Shown: one piece after another, positions 1 to 7,330 of the stretch
Layout of the letters: each line of letters begins with the position of its first letter
Position numbering within the stretch: position 1 is the stretch's first letter
Origin: an uncultured Gammaproteobacteria bacterium
GTDB lineage: Bacteria; Pseudomonadota; Gammaproteobacteria; Steroidobacterales; JABDMI01
Direction: 5' to 3'
DNA: 11,555 nt
Assembly: GCA_938039225.1 (NCBI GenBank)
Contig: CALHVH010000013.1
Coordinates: 1 to 11,555 of the forward strand
Made by a program: the position numbers and the translations under genes
Notes under the pieces: generated by a model
Seen by the model: the letters and a program-made list of their open reading frames with translations, nothing else
What the model was told of the DNA's origin: nothing
Database searches by the model: none

Positions 1-465
1 ATTCGGGTAGTCATGTTTGGTGCCGAAGAAGTGGGTTTGCTTGGCGCAAGAGCTTATGCCATCAAACACAAAGCTAATCTGCGAAATCATGTATTAGCAA
101 CGGAGTCTGACTTTGGTGCACAAACTATTTGGCAGCTAGTGTCTAATGTGAATAAAGAAGCCAATCCCTTGTTTGACAAGATTGCTCATGTGATAAGACC
201 ATTAGGTATTGTTCGTGGTGGTTCAGAAGAACCGGGTGGTGGTCCCGATATCATTCCCTTAGCCATGAACGGTGTACCTACGATTCGCTTAAAGCAAAAT
301 GGCAGAGACTATTTTGATCTACACCACACTCCGGATGATACTTTGGATAAAATTGATCCTAAAGAATTAGCCCAAAACGTAGCGGCCTATGCAGCAACGA
401 TTTACTTAGCAGCAGATTCAGAGCTAGAGTTTAGAAAGCCTCTTGAGGATGAATCACAAGAGTAA
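1..465 (+). CDS. M28 family metallopeptidase, carboxypeptidase Q-like (C-terminal part)
   Basis: The reading frame is open from base 1, so this is the last 154 residues of a longer protein and its true start lies outside the window; the ATG at 13 is internal. M28 enzymes are two-zinc aminopeptidases or carboxypeptidases, usually secreted or periplasmic. The visible part holds the family landmarks: the catalytic Glu pair in FGAEEVGLLGA, a zinc-ligand Asp in ATESDFGA, a Gly-rich stretch with PDIIPLAMNGVP, and the final zinc-ligand His in DLHHTPDDT. The ESDFG and HHTPDDT wording resembles carboxypeptidase Q (PGCP) more than leucyl aminopeptidase. It ends against a convergent gene and has no evident tie to the sugar cluster further on. 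The family call is firm; the peptide substrate is unknown. Confidence 0.9.
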   Translation: MRVVMFGAEEVGLLGARAYAIKHKANLRNHVLATESDFGAQTIWQLVSNVNKEANPLFDKIAHVIRPLGIVRGGSEEPGGGPDIIPLAMNGVPTIRLKQNGRDYFDLHHTPDDTLDKIDPKELAQNVAAYAATIYLAADSELEFRKPLEDESQE

Positions 466-467
466 GC

Positions 468-501
468 ATAAGCCCGTTATTGATAATAGTGGCGGGCTTA
501 T
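468..501. terminator. probable bidirectional terminator between convergent genes
   Basis: Bases 468-476 (ATAAGCCCG) pair perfectly with 493-501 (CGGGCTTAT), giving a 9-bp stem with a 16-base loop. It sits just after the peptidase stop codon and just before the end of the opposing outer-membrane protein gene. An AT-rich tract follows on the plus side. The loop is long and the T tract imperfect, so termination strength is uncertain. Confidence 0.6.
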
Positions 502-513
502 TAATTTCATAGG

Positions 514-1101
514 CTAAAAAGCAAAACTATAGGATAAGCCAACGGTATCGGCCGAATACGTAAACCCATCTTGATCCTTGTAGTCAATATTGGTAAACGT
601 AAGCGCAAAGCCTTTATAGGCAATTTCGTATTTTGGCCCAGAGGCATCTTCAAAGTTGGTATCACCAAAATCTCGGCTATCTAAGGTTGGATTTAAATGT
701 TCAACGTAGCCAATACCTAGGCGTAAATCACGACTTGGGTACCAGTTGGCAGACAATTCAATTGGAAAACTATAAATAGAAGCATCTACGTCGGATTCAC
801 GATTCGATGAGAAACGAAAACCGGCAGTACCGCGAATAGAAAAATCTTGTGATGCTCCAGGACGTAACTCGCCACCAACATTTACATTGAAACCTTGCCC
901 GGTTCTTAGGGTGTCTACTGAGCCATCAAAGTACTCAATTTCTAAAAGTTTATCCCCGCCAAAGTCATAGCCGCCACTTACTAAAAGACTTAATGGCTTT
1001 ACTGGCGCATCTTCATAGTGTTCGTCATGGTCTGCGAATAGTGTGACACTGGATAATAAAGAGCTTGTGATCAAGCCTGCAAATAAGTGAAATTTTTTCA
1101 T
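514..1101 (-). CDS. small outer-membrane beta-barrel protein, function unknown
   Basis: This is a 195-residue exported protein. The N-terminus MKKFHLFAGLITSS is a classic signal peptide, with likely cleavage after LFA and before DHDEH, about 23 residues in. The rest alternates polar and hydrophobic residues in short strands (for example SIRGTAGFRFSS, YEIAYKGFALTFTN, VGLSYSFAF) and ends in Phe, the usual signature for BAM-dependent insertion of a small eight-stranded barrel. Three in-frame ATGs are possible (1119, 1104, 1101). An AGAGGA ribosome site at 1109-1114 lies 7 bases before the ATG at 1101 and 4 before that at 1104, and it falls inside the frame of the longest version, so I take 1101. 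It has its own promoter and does not appear to belong to the upstream operon. The family is not recognised with certainty; it could be YfaZ-like or OmpW-like. Confidence 0.8.
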   Translation of the reverse strand: MKKFHLFAGLITSSLLSSVTLFADHDEHYEDAPVKPLSLLVSGGYDFGGDKLLEIEYFDGSVDTLRTGQGFNVNVGGELRPGASQDFSIRGTAGFRFSSNRESDVDASIYSFPIELSANWYPSRDLRLGIGYVEHLNPTLDSRDFGDTNFEDASGPKYEIAYKGFALTFTNIDYKDQDGFTYSADTVGLSYSFAF

Positions 1102-1143
1102 CATCGTATCCTCTTTCATCGAGATATTCTTGTTGATCGAGTT

Positions 1144-1172
1144 TGTATAGTACGATGTCTTTTCTGAACCAA
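1144..1172 (-). promoter_or_regulatory. candidate sigma-70 promoter for the outer-membrane protein gene
   Basis: Reading the minus strand, TTGGTT (1172-1167) and TATACA (1149-1144) are separated by 17 bases, close to the sigma-70 consensus. They lie about 40 bases upstream of the chosen start. The matches are partial (4 of 6 and 5 of 6), so this is a tentative call. Confidence 0.35.
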
Positions 1173-1178
1173 GGCTTA

Positions 1179-1206
1179 ACTCACTGAGGAAAAATTTACA
1201 GTGAGT
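1179..1206 (-). terminator. hairpin ending the minus-strand exporter operon
   Basis: ACTCACTG (1179-1186) and CAGTGAGT (1199-1206) form a perfect 8-bp stem around a 12-base loop, starting 12 bases beyond the stop codon of the exporter gene. The run of T after the stem on the minus strand is poor, so it may be a weak terminator or an mRNA-stabilising end. It also lies just upstream of the outer-membrane protein promoter. Confidence 0.45.
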
Positions 1207-1218
1207 ATTGCATGAGCG

Positions 1219-2196
1219 TTAGATAATCTTTATTCCTATTAAAATTACCGCCGCGATCCAAAGTGTTTCACATAGCATGACTGCAATTGGTTTAAGGCCC
1301 ACTTCTAATAATTTGCGTAAGTTACTTTTCATGCCAATCGCGGCCATTGCAAGAATTAATGCAAAGCGAGAAATCTCACTGCTGGTTGCAACCAATGCAG
1401 TGGGTAGACTTACAAAACTATTGATCAGCATAAGGACAACAAACGCGATTAAAAATAAAGGGATAGGTAGCTTTTTTTTCTCTGAGGTTTGTTTTGGGTT
1501 AAGTGTCAATAATAAAATCATCACAACCGGTACTAAAAGACTGACTCTAACCAGTTTTGTTAGAGTAGCAATATCACCTGTTTCGACTGATACTGAGTAA
1601 CCAGCTCCAACTACCTGTGCAACGTCATGAATAGTGCCGCCAAGAAATATGCCTGTTTGGGTCGTGTTCATGTCTAAGGCTGAGCCAATGCTTGGATACA
1701 AAACCATGGCAATGGTAGATAATATGGTTACTCCAATAACAGTAAGTACAGTATCGCGATCTTTGCACTCATGTTCTGGAAGCACTGACGATATTGCCAG
1801 TGCTGCGGAAGCACCACAGATTCCAACCGCCCCACCTGATAAAAACCCAAAGTGTTTTGGTAGGCCTACAAGTCTTGATAATAAGTGACCAATCAATATC
1901 GTGCTCATGATTGCAAGAACTAGAAGTAAGCCAGTTTGCCAGCCTAAGTCGATCAAATCAGAAAGCGCTAAACGCAAGCCAATGAGCGCCACTCCAAATT
2001 TGAGAACGGCTGTTGCCGCAAAATCTACACCCTCTTTGCATTTAGTTTCTTCATATAAAAAAGCTACCGCTATGCCAAGCAGTAAAGCTAAAAGCATTAC
2101 TGGTGAACCATAATGTTCACTTAAAAAGAGTGCTGCAAGACCAATAAGTACAGCAACGCTGAGTCCCGGAGCAAGACGTTGAATTTGAGAATGCAT
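1219..2196 (-). CDS. yeiH: YeiH/UPF0324-type putative sulfate (anion) exporter, PSE family
   Basis: This is a 325-residue inner-membrane protein with about ten hydrophobic segments, close to the usual length of the family (about 330-350). Family signatures are clear: the Gly-rich SGGAVGICGASAAL (about 120-133), GGTIHDVAQVVGAG (about 186-199), and AAIGMKSNLRKLLEVG near the C-terminus. The family is annotated as putative sulfate exporters; the actual transported ion is poorly established. The start is 9 bases after the stop of the dioxygenase gene, and no strong ribosome site is visible, which suggests translational coupling in the same operon. That position argues that it removes a product of the dioxygenase. 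If the dioxygenase releases sulfite from a sulfonate, a sulfite or sulfate exporter is the expected partner. The family is sure; the substrate is inferred from context. Confidence 0.88.
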   Translation of the reverse strand: MHSQIQRLAPGLSVAVLIGLAALFLSEHYGSPVMLLALLLGIAVAFLYEETKCKEGVDFAATAVLKFGVALIGLRLALSDLIDLGWQTGLLLVLAIMSTILIGHLLSRLVGLPKHFGFLSGGAVGICGASAALAISSVLPEHECKDRDTVLTVIGVTILSTIAMVLYPSIGSALDMNTTQTGIFLGGTIHDVAQVVGAGYSVSVETGDIATLTKLVRVSLLVPVVMILLLTLNPKQTSEKKKLPIPLFLIAFVVLMLINSFVSLPTALVATSSEISRFALILAMAAIGMKSNLRKLLEVGLKPIAVMLCETLWIAAVILIGIKII

Positions 2197-2205
2197 GTGT
2201 GTAGT

Positions 2206-3189
2206 TTAGGCAGCTAGAGCTACAAGTACTTGGCGTTTTCTCTCGCCGCTATAAGGGCGTCTACCATGCATTGCCATTTTGTTATCCACTAAGACTACAT
2301 CGCCATCTTGCCAACTAACATCGTAGGTAAATTCTTTTGAAAGCTTAACCACCATCTCTAAACCGCTAGCTGGGATTTTTGAACCATCACCAAAAGTAAT
2401 AGCTCGTGACGGGTCTTCACGTACACCGTCCCAACCCATATAGGCCGCAATTAATTGGTTATAAAAAACTTTTACGCCATTGTCTAAGATTTTAACAGCG
2501 GGTAAAACTGGGGTTATTGCTTTGAGGCTATCATCGCTAGACCATTCCCAGCTATAGCCTAGTTCTTGTAATTTTTCTTCAGCTTCTTTTTTGCTCTCTA
2601 CGCTTAATGTACTTTTCCAGCTGCGTCCTTGGCCTGAGTTTATATCATCTTCTGCCGGCATATTAGTTGTATATTTAAGGCCTTTATCAAGAAAGTCAGT
2701 GGCCAGTTTAGGGTCAACCTTTTCAAGTGCCGCATAAAGTTCATCTGATCTACAAACTGGAGTTGCACCACCGCTGTCAGCCGCTGCCTTACAAAAGAAA
2801 AATAATTTATCCGGAGAAATAGGTGTTTGAGCCATTTCGTGGTGAAGAAAAATTTCTACTTCTTTAGGTGCTTCATTGGCGGTAAATACGCGTTCTGTAA
2901 AATTAATTCGCACCGCATTAGAAAGTGATTCCTTATACGTGAAATTAGGGTAATTAAAGGCAGCTGAGAAAGTGTCGAAGGTCTCAGCAGAATTTATAGG
3001 AAAACCTCTAAACAATAATGCACCTGAGCGCTCTAATTCAGCTTCTAATTCAGGCTTATGTGTTTCTATCCATTGTGCACATTCTTCAATACTCGTAAAG
3101 TTTTGTGCATTTAATACAGCACGTGGAAATACGCTGTTTTTGAATTCGAGTTGATCAGGAAGATTATGAAAATTAACTGTATCGTTCAT
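2206..3189 (-). CDS. TauD/TfdA-family Fe(II)/2-oxoglutarate-dependent dioxygenase
   Basis: This 327-residue cytoplasmic enzyme couples 2-oxoglutarate and O2 to hydroxylation of a substrate carbon; in sulfonate-using members such as TauD this makes an unstable alpha-hydroxysulfonate that falls apart to an aldehyde and sulfite. The iron facial triad is visible: His116 and Glu118 in FLHHEMAQ, and the distal His308 in MAMHGRRPYSGERKRQ, with Arg319, 11 residues on, placed to bind 2-oxoglutarate as in TauD. The first acidic ligand is Glu, not the Asp of TauD, and the overall wording (GALLFRGFPI, SGGATPVCRSDELYAAL) is closer to the SyrP-like branch, so it is not a simple TauD. It lies 27 bases after the aldo/keto reductase and 9 before the exporter. 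I infer desulfonation of a sulfo-sugar; beta-hydroxylation of another metabolite is the main alternative. Confidence 0.9.
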   Translation of the reverse strand: MNDTVNFHNLPDQLEFKNSVFPRAVLNAQNFTSIEECAQWIETHKPELEAELERSGALLFRGFPINSAETFDTFSAAFNYPNFTYKESLSNAVRINFTERVFTANEAPKEVEIFLHHEMAQTPISPDKLFFFCKAAADSGGATPVCRSDELYAALEKVDPKLATDFLDKGLKYTTNMPAEDDINSGQGRSWKSTLSVESKKEAEEKLQELGYSWEWSSDDSLKAITPVLPAVKILDNGVKVFYNQLIAAYMGWDGVREDPSRAITFGDGSKIPASGLEMVVKLSKEFTYDVSWQDGDVVLVDNKMAMHGRRPYSGERKRQVLVALAA

Positions 3190-3216
3190 AGTTGCACCAA
3201 AGTGAGTAAAGTAAGA

Positions 3217-4179
3217 TTAGTCGTAGATTGGATTAAAGGTATTAAAAGCCGCCTCGCAGAAATCGCCAGGGTCATTAAAACGTCGATTGATATTGAGTGC
3301 GCTAATTGCCTGCATTTCAGAGTCACTTAGCTCAAAGTCGAAGATACTGATGTTTTCTTGCATGCGACTCGTTTTAGTAGTTTTGGGGATGATTGCAGTG
3401 CCACGTTGAACGCCCCAGCGTAAAACAACTTGGGCTGGTGTTTTATTAAGGCGCTGTGCTGCATCAATAACAACCTGTTGTTGCAAAACAGATTCTTGCT
3501 GTTTGGCCATATTAAGTTCCAAATAGGATAGTGCGCCTAAAGGAGAGAAAGCTGTGACTGCAATGTCTTGTTGTAAGCAAAAGCGAATCAGTTTTTCTTG
3601 AGTGAGATAAGGGTGAGACTCAATTTGTAACATGCTCGGTTTGATGCGAGCGTAGTTAATTAAATCTTGTAAGAGACCGCTGGTGTAGTTACACACACCA
3701 ATTTCTTTGCATAGTCCTTTATCTACCATGGTTTCCATAGCGTGCCAGGTTTCACTTAAGGGGATTTTAGCAAGCTTCATACCTGGGTTTTCGGCAGTTG
3801 GGTCAAATAACCACTCGGCGGGATAGCGTTCTTCTATCGCAACATATGCTTGCGCGATAGGAAAATGAATCAAATACAAATCTAGATAATCTAACTGTAA
3901 ATCAGCTAAAGTTTTTTGCAAGGCTAACTCAACATGCTCAGCAGCGTGATGTGTGTTCCACAATTTTGAGGTAATCCAAAGTTCATCGCGAGTGCATAGA
4001 CCATCTTGAATAGCTCGTTTTATGCCTTCACCAACCTGTATTTCATTGCCATAATCACAGGCGCTATCAAAATGTCTATAGCCTTCCTGGATTGCGGTGT
4101 AAACAATATCAGCACATTCTTTTTGAGGAATTTTCCAAAGGCCGAAGCCTATTTTGGACATTTTTTTTTGTTTACTCAT
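3217..4179 (-). CDS. NAD(P)H-dependent aldo/keto reductase, xylose reductase-like
   Basis: This is a 320-residue (beta/alpha)8 oxidoreductase that reduces sugar or other aldehydes. The complete catalytic tetrad is present: Asp38 and Tyr43 in HFDSACDYGNE, Lys72 in ITSKLWNT and His105 in LIHFPI, each offset by five from the numbering of fungal xylose reductase. The cofactor-phosphate loop IPKTTKTSRMQEN (about 264-276) and the C-terminal RRFNDPGDF also match that group. A longer frame begins at 4239, but those first codons are made of the promoter -10 region and the operator, and nothing like a ribosome site precedes them; the Met at 4179 has GAGAC about 7 bases upstream and begins MSKQKKMSKIGFG as expected for the fold. 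It is the first gene of the operon. In context I infer reduction of an aldehydo sugar produced by the dioxygenase; xylose reduction is the alternative. Confidence 0.87.
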   Translation of the reverse strand: MSKQKKMSKIGFGLWKIPQKECADIVYTAIQEGYRHFDSACDYGNEIQVGEGIKRAIQDGLCTRDELWITSKLWNTHHAAEHVELALQKTLADLQLDYLDLYLIHFPIAQAYVAIEERYPAEWLFDPTAENPGMKLAKIPLSETWHAMETMVDKGLCKEIGVCNYTSGLLQDLINYARIKPSMLQIESHPYLTQEKLIRFCLQQDIAVTAFSPLGALSYLELNMAKQQESVLQQQVVIDAAQRLNKTPAQVVLRWGVQRGTAIIPKTTKTSRMQENISIFDFELSDSEMQAISALNINRRFNDPGDFCEAAFNTFNPIYD

Positions 4180-4218
4180 ACAAGTCTCATGGTCTCTAGT
4201 GGTTATTTGTTGCAAAGT

Positions 4219-4246
4219 ATTATATCTTATATAAGACATAAGTCAT
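4219..4246 (-). promoter_or_regulatory. sigma-70 promoter of the reductase-dioxygenase-exporter operon
   Basis: On the minus strand a perfect TATAAT (4224-4219) is preceded by ATGACT (4246-4241, 4 of 6 to the -35 consensus) with a 16-base spacer. The spacer contains the 12-bp palindrome TCTTATATAAGA, so a repressor bound there would block RNA polymerase directly. Transcription would begin near 4212 and give a leader of about 30 bases before the ATG at 4179. Confidence 0.65.
4221..4239. promoter_or_regulatory. palindromic operator, copy 1
   Basis: The perfect palindrome TCTTATATAAGA at 4225-4236 is embedded in a 19-base stretch that recurs exactly, in reverse orientation, at 9047-9065. It sits in the spacer of the operon promoter. 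The best candidate for binding is the GntR/HutC regulator encoded 144 bases away, since such dimeric regulators bind short AT-rich palindromes and usually control adjacent genes. It is also near enough to the divergent regulator promoter to allow autoregulation. Confidence 0.75.
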
Positions 4247-4306
4247 CATCTGGTTTCAAAATTAGCAGATTTTTAATCTCATGTGCCCAAAACCTTGTAT
4301 TTTAGA

Positions 4307-4334
4307 TTGACCGAAATGAGTAATGCACTAATAA
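4307..4334 (+). promoter_or_regulatory. candidate promoter for the regulator-glycosidase-symporter operon
   Basis: TTGACC at 4307-4312 (5 of 6 to -35) is followed after 16 bases by TAATAA at 4329-4334, the best -10 in the region, with a leader of about 40 bases to the regulator ATG. No copy of the operator overlaps it; copy 1 is about 70 bases upstream, where it could act at a distance or not at all. Confidence 0.45.
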
Positions 4335-4382
4335 TAAAGGTGCAATTTTTTCATAAAAATCAACTAATAAGAAGAATATACC

Positions 4383-5102
4383 ATGTCCTTATCACCGAAT
4401 TTTCAGCCTCTGTATAAACAAGTCTATGACTACATGACAGCAAAACTTGTCAGGGGTGAGCTTAAACCATCTGAGGCGCTACCAAGCGAACAAGCTCTTG
4501 CGGCCGAGCTTAATGTGAGTCAAGGGACCGTACGAAAGGCTTTGGATTTAATGGTTTCAGAAAACTTACTTGAACGGCGTCAGGGCAAGGGGACCTTTGT
4601 CTCTGAATTTACACAAGAAAGTTCTTTGTTTAGGTTTTTTCATTTTAGAGAACCCAATGGTTCACATTTAATTCCTGATAGTAAGATTATTTCAATAAAA
4701 AGACGAGCGTGTACAAAAGCTGAGGCTAAGCATTTAAGTCTACAGGCTAAAGAAAAAATTGTTGAACTGCGTCGTGTAAGAACATTAAAAAATAAGCCGG
4801 TAATTGTTGAGAAAATTATTCAACCTTTATCTGTTTTTCCAGATATCGATAAGATGGATGATTTGCCCAATTCTTTATACACCCTTTATCAAGAAAAATT
4901 TGCAATCAGTATTGTTGAAGTGAGAGAGGAATTGAGAGCAGTGACTGTGCCAAGTGATTATGCAAGCTATTTAGAAATTGATGCAGGTGCTGCGGTCTTA
5001 TTAGTAGAAAGAGCCAGTGTAAATATAGATGGCCGGATTGTGGAATGGAGTGAGGCTTTTTGTAAAACTGAGGATTTTGTATATTCCGTTAATTTACGTT
5101 AA
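4383..5102 (+). CDS. GntR-family transcriptional regulator, HutC subfamily (UTRA domain)
   Basis: This 239-residue DNA-binding regulator has an N-terminal winged helix-turn-helix (about 7-75) with the typical GntR pattern: PLYKQVYDYM, LPSEQALAAELNVSQGTVRKAL as helix-turn-helix, and ERRQGKGTFV as the wing. The remainder (about 95-235) reads as a UTRA effector-binding domain, including the EKIIQPLSVFP and LLVERASVNIDGRIVEWSEAF segments. HutC-type regulators are generally repressors released by a small-molecule ligand, often a sugar phosphate or pathway intermediate. It is the first gene of a three-gene operon with the glycosidase (47 bases downstream) and the symporter, divergent from the reductase operon. 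I infer that it binds the paired palindromes at 4225-4236 and 9050-9061 and senses the imported sugar or a breakdown product. Confidence 0.92.
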   Translation: MSLSPNFQPLYKQVYDYMTAKLVRGELKPSEALPSEQALAAELNVSQGTVRKALDLMVSENLLERRQGKGTFVSEFTQESSLFRFFHFREPNGSHLIPDSKIISIKRRACTKAEAKHLSLQAKEKIVELRRVRTLKNKPVIVEKIIQPLSVFPDIDKMDDLPNSLYTLYQEKFAISIVEVREELRAVTVPSDYASYLEIDAGAAVLLVERASVNIDGRIVEWSEAFCKTEDFVYSVNLR

Positions 5103-5149
5103 CCCTTTTGCTAAGCCGAGCAGTATGTAATTTTAAGAAACAGTAATTT

Positions 5150-7291
5150 ATGACAAGCAAACAGACAGAGTCAGGTTTTGATATAAATATCCCTGATTGG
5201 AATCAAATATCAGCGTTAAAAATCTTAGCTCCACTCAAATGTATTGATGGGGCTGTTGTTTGCCAAACTCAGGCAGGTGACTTGCATTTTAGTTTAACTA
5301 AATATGGATTAAGAGTTTCCACTGCTGTACCACGACAGAATCATTACGATTTGTTAGTAAATAAAGTACAAGCTGAAGATGTCGAGGTAACTAACTTTAC
5401 TGAATACAGTGTTGTCAAAAGCTCAAAGTATCATTTAGACATTAGGCATAATCCATTGGCTTTTAAGTTAAGTGATGCATCTGGACATTTAATTCTACAG
5501 TCTTGTACTGATTCTCATTTTGAGCGTCAGCATAGGGTGCCTGCATTGGCTAGAACTTCAAATGGGTGGCTATTTAGCATTGCTTTGAAGTCTGGCGAAG
5601 CTATTTATGGTTTAGGTGAAAAATGGGGGGCTTTAAATAAACGTGGGCAATTATTGCGTTCATACAATCATGATGCGCTGGGCGTGAATGCTGAAATATC
5701 CTATAAAAATACACCATTCGCCTGGAGTCCTGAAGCCTGGGGCGTTTTTGTAAATACGCCAGCGCCTGTGACGCACGCTGTTGGTTATGCGCCTTGGTCG
5801 CAAAGAAATTACACGCTATTAGTTGAAGATGAATACTTTGATATGTTTCTTTTTGCAGAACCCAAAGCTAAGCAATCTATACAAGACGCAAATCCTGCAG
5901 CAACAATTATTCAATACTACGCTGAGTTAACTGGCCATGCTCCTGTTCCACCGCGTTGGAGTGCTGGAGTTATTCTTTCAAAAGCTTATTATCAAGATGC
6001 TGATGAGATCTTAGCTGTAGCTGAAGAGGTGCGTAAGCGCAAAATGCCCTGTGATGTAATTAGCTTTGATGGTCGAGCTTGGCAAGATACGGATACACGT
6101 TTTACTTTTGAGTGGTGTAAAAAGCGTTATCCAGAGCCGGCTAAAGTTATTAAACAGCTTAAGGCTCTCGACTTTAAAATTTGTGTTTGGGAATATCCTT
6201 TGATATCGGTTCAGCATGCTTGGTTTAAAGAGTTTGCTGACAAGGGGTGGTTACTTAAAGATAAACGTACCGGTGAAGCTTATCAATACGATTGGGATCA
6301 ACAGGCCTTTGGCGAAGTGCTTACGCCTTTACCACGTTCAGGAATTGTCGACTTTACTCATCCAGATGCTTATCAATTTTGGCGTGATGCTCATAAGACC
6401 TTATTTGATGATGGTGTAGATATGATTAAGGCCGACTTTGGGGAGCAAGTCGAAGACGATAATATGCTTGCTTACAATGGTGAGTCAGGTAAAGCGCTTC
6501 ATAATGTGTATGCTCATTTATATAATCGTTGTGTGTATGAAGCTGCAGAAATGTATTCTAAATCAGGGGCCTTTATTTTCTCTCGTTCGGCATGGATAGG
6601 TTCGCAACGCTTTAATAGTCAATGGGGTGGTGATCCTCAAGCAGACTGGGAAGGCATGATGAGTAATATCCGTGGAGGAATATCTTGGGGCTTATCCGGT
6701 GCACCATTTTACGCTACCGATGTTGGTGGTTTTTATAGGGATACACGTGATGACAAACTTTACGTAAGATGGAGTCAGGCTGCCGTTTTTTCAGCTCATT
6801 TTCGTTTTCATGGTATTGGAGCAAGAGAGCCCTGGTCTTACAGTGATGAAGCTAATGCGGCCGTCACAAAGGCGGTGCATCTTCGTTATCGACTACTTGC
6901 TTACCTCGAAAACTGTTTTCAAGAATCCTCTGAGACGGGTTTACCTGTACAACGAGCCATGGTTTTAGCTTTTCCACAAGAAAAGCAGTCTTGGGCATTT
7001 GAAAATCAATTTATGTTTGGTAATGACTTTTTAGTGGTTCCTTGTTTTACTCCGGATGATGAAGTTGAATTTTATTTACCTAAAGGTGAATGGGTGCAGT
7101 TTGATATAGATAATCGCTTAGCGGCAAAAGTCTTAGTTGGTCAACAGGTCTATAAACAAAATTTAGCTTTAGATGAAATGGCGGTATTTGTACGTAAAAA
7201 TGCACGCATACCACTGTGTAAATTAGTTCAACACAGTGATGAGTTTAATCAAAAAAACATCCCAAGCGAACTTTGGGCTCCACGAGTGTAA
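5150..7291 (+). CDS. GH31 alpha-glycosidase, cytoplasmic (YicI-like; possible sulfo-sugar glycosidase)
   Basis: This 713-residue retaining alpha-glycosidase has the GH31 order: an N-terminal beta-sandwich (to about 260), a catalytic (beta/alpha)8 barrel (about 265-585) and C-terminal beta domains. The nucleophile is Asp429 in IKADFGE and the acid/base is Asp495 in WGGDPQADWE; their 66-residue spacing equals that of E. coli YicI (Asp416, Asp482). Arg479 (FSRSAW) and His554 (FRFHG) fill the usual subsite -1 places. There is no signal peptide, so it works on imported glycosides. It resembles YicI (alpha-xylosidase) more than YihQ (sulfoquinovosidase), yet the loop before the barrel motif FEW reads QDTDTRFTFEW, which puts Arg317 where YicI, as I recall it, is aromatic. 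Candidate substrates are sulfoquinovosyl glycerol or a relative, or an alpha-xyloside. The start has only a weak ribosome site but no better one is seen. Confidence 0.93.
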   Translation: MTSKQTESGFDINIPDWNQISALKILAPLKCIDGAVVCQTQAGDLHFSLTKYGLRVSTAVPRQNHYDLLVNKVQAEDVEVTNFTEYSVVKSSKYHLDIRHNPLAFKLSDASGHLILQSCTDSHFERQHRVPALARTSNGWLFSIALKSGEAIYGLGEKWGALNKRGQLLRSYNHDALGVNAEISYKNTPFAWSPEAWGVFVNTPAPVTHAVGYAPWSQRNYTLLVEDEYFDMFLFAEPKAKQSIQDANPAATIIQYYAELTGHAPVPPRWSAGVILSKAYYQDADEILAVAEEVRKRKMPCDVISFDGRAWQDTDTRFTFEWCKKRYPEPAKVIKQLKALDFKICVWEYPLISVQHAWFKEFADKGWLLKDKRTGEAYQYDWDQQAFGEVLTPLPRSGIVDFTHPDAYQFWRDAHKTLFDDGVDMIKADFGEQVEDDNMLAYNGESGKALHNVYAHLYNRCVYEAAEMYSKSGAFIFSRSAWIGSQRFNSQWGGDPQADWEGMMSNIRGGISWGLSGAPFYATDVGGFYRDTRDDKLYVRWSQAAVFSAHFRFHGIGAREPWSYSDEANAAVTKAVHLRYRLLAYLENCFQESSETGLPVQRAMVLAFPQEKQSWAFENQFMFGNDFLVVPCFTPDDEVEFYLPKGEWVQFDIDNRLAAKVLVGQQVYKQNLALDEMAVFVRKNARIPLCKLVQHSDEFNQKNIPSELWAPRV

Positions 7292-7330
7292 TTTTAATTT
7301 TTAATTTAAATATTTTTTAGGACAAGTTTA

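Noticed and set aside
1277..2113. Three plus-strand open frames (1277-1600, 1634-1888, 1901-2113)
   Set aside because: They lie wholly antisense to the YeiH-type exporter, have no recognisable domains or ribosome sites, and read as frame shadows of a well-supported membrane protein.
4006..4305. Plus-strand 99-residue open frame over the reductase start and intergenic region
   Set aside because: It is antisense to conserved reductase codons, including the catalytic tetrad region, and runs through the operator; no ribosome site or homology is visible.
6011..6419. Short open frames on both strands within the glycosidase (6011-6217 minus, 6216-6419 plus)
   Set aside because: Both overlap the GH31 catalytic barrel coding sequence and show no features of their own.
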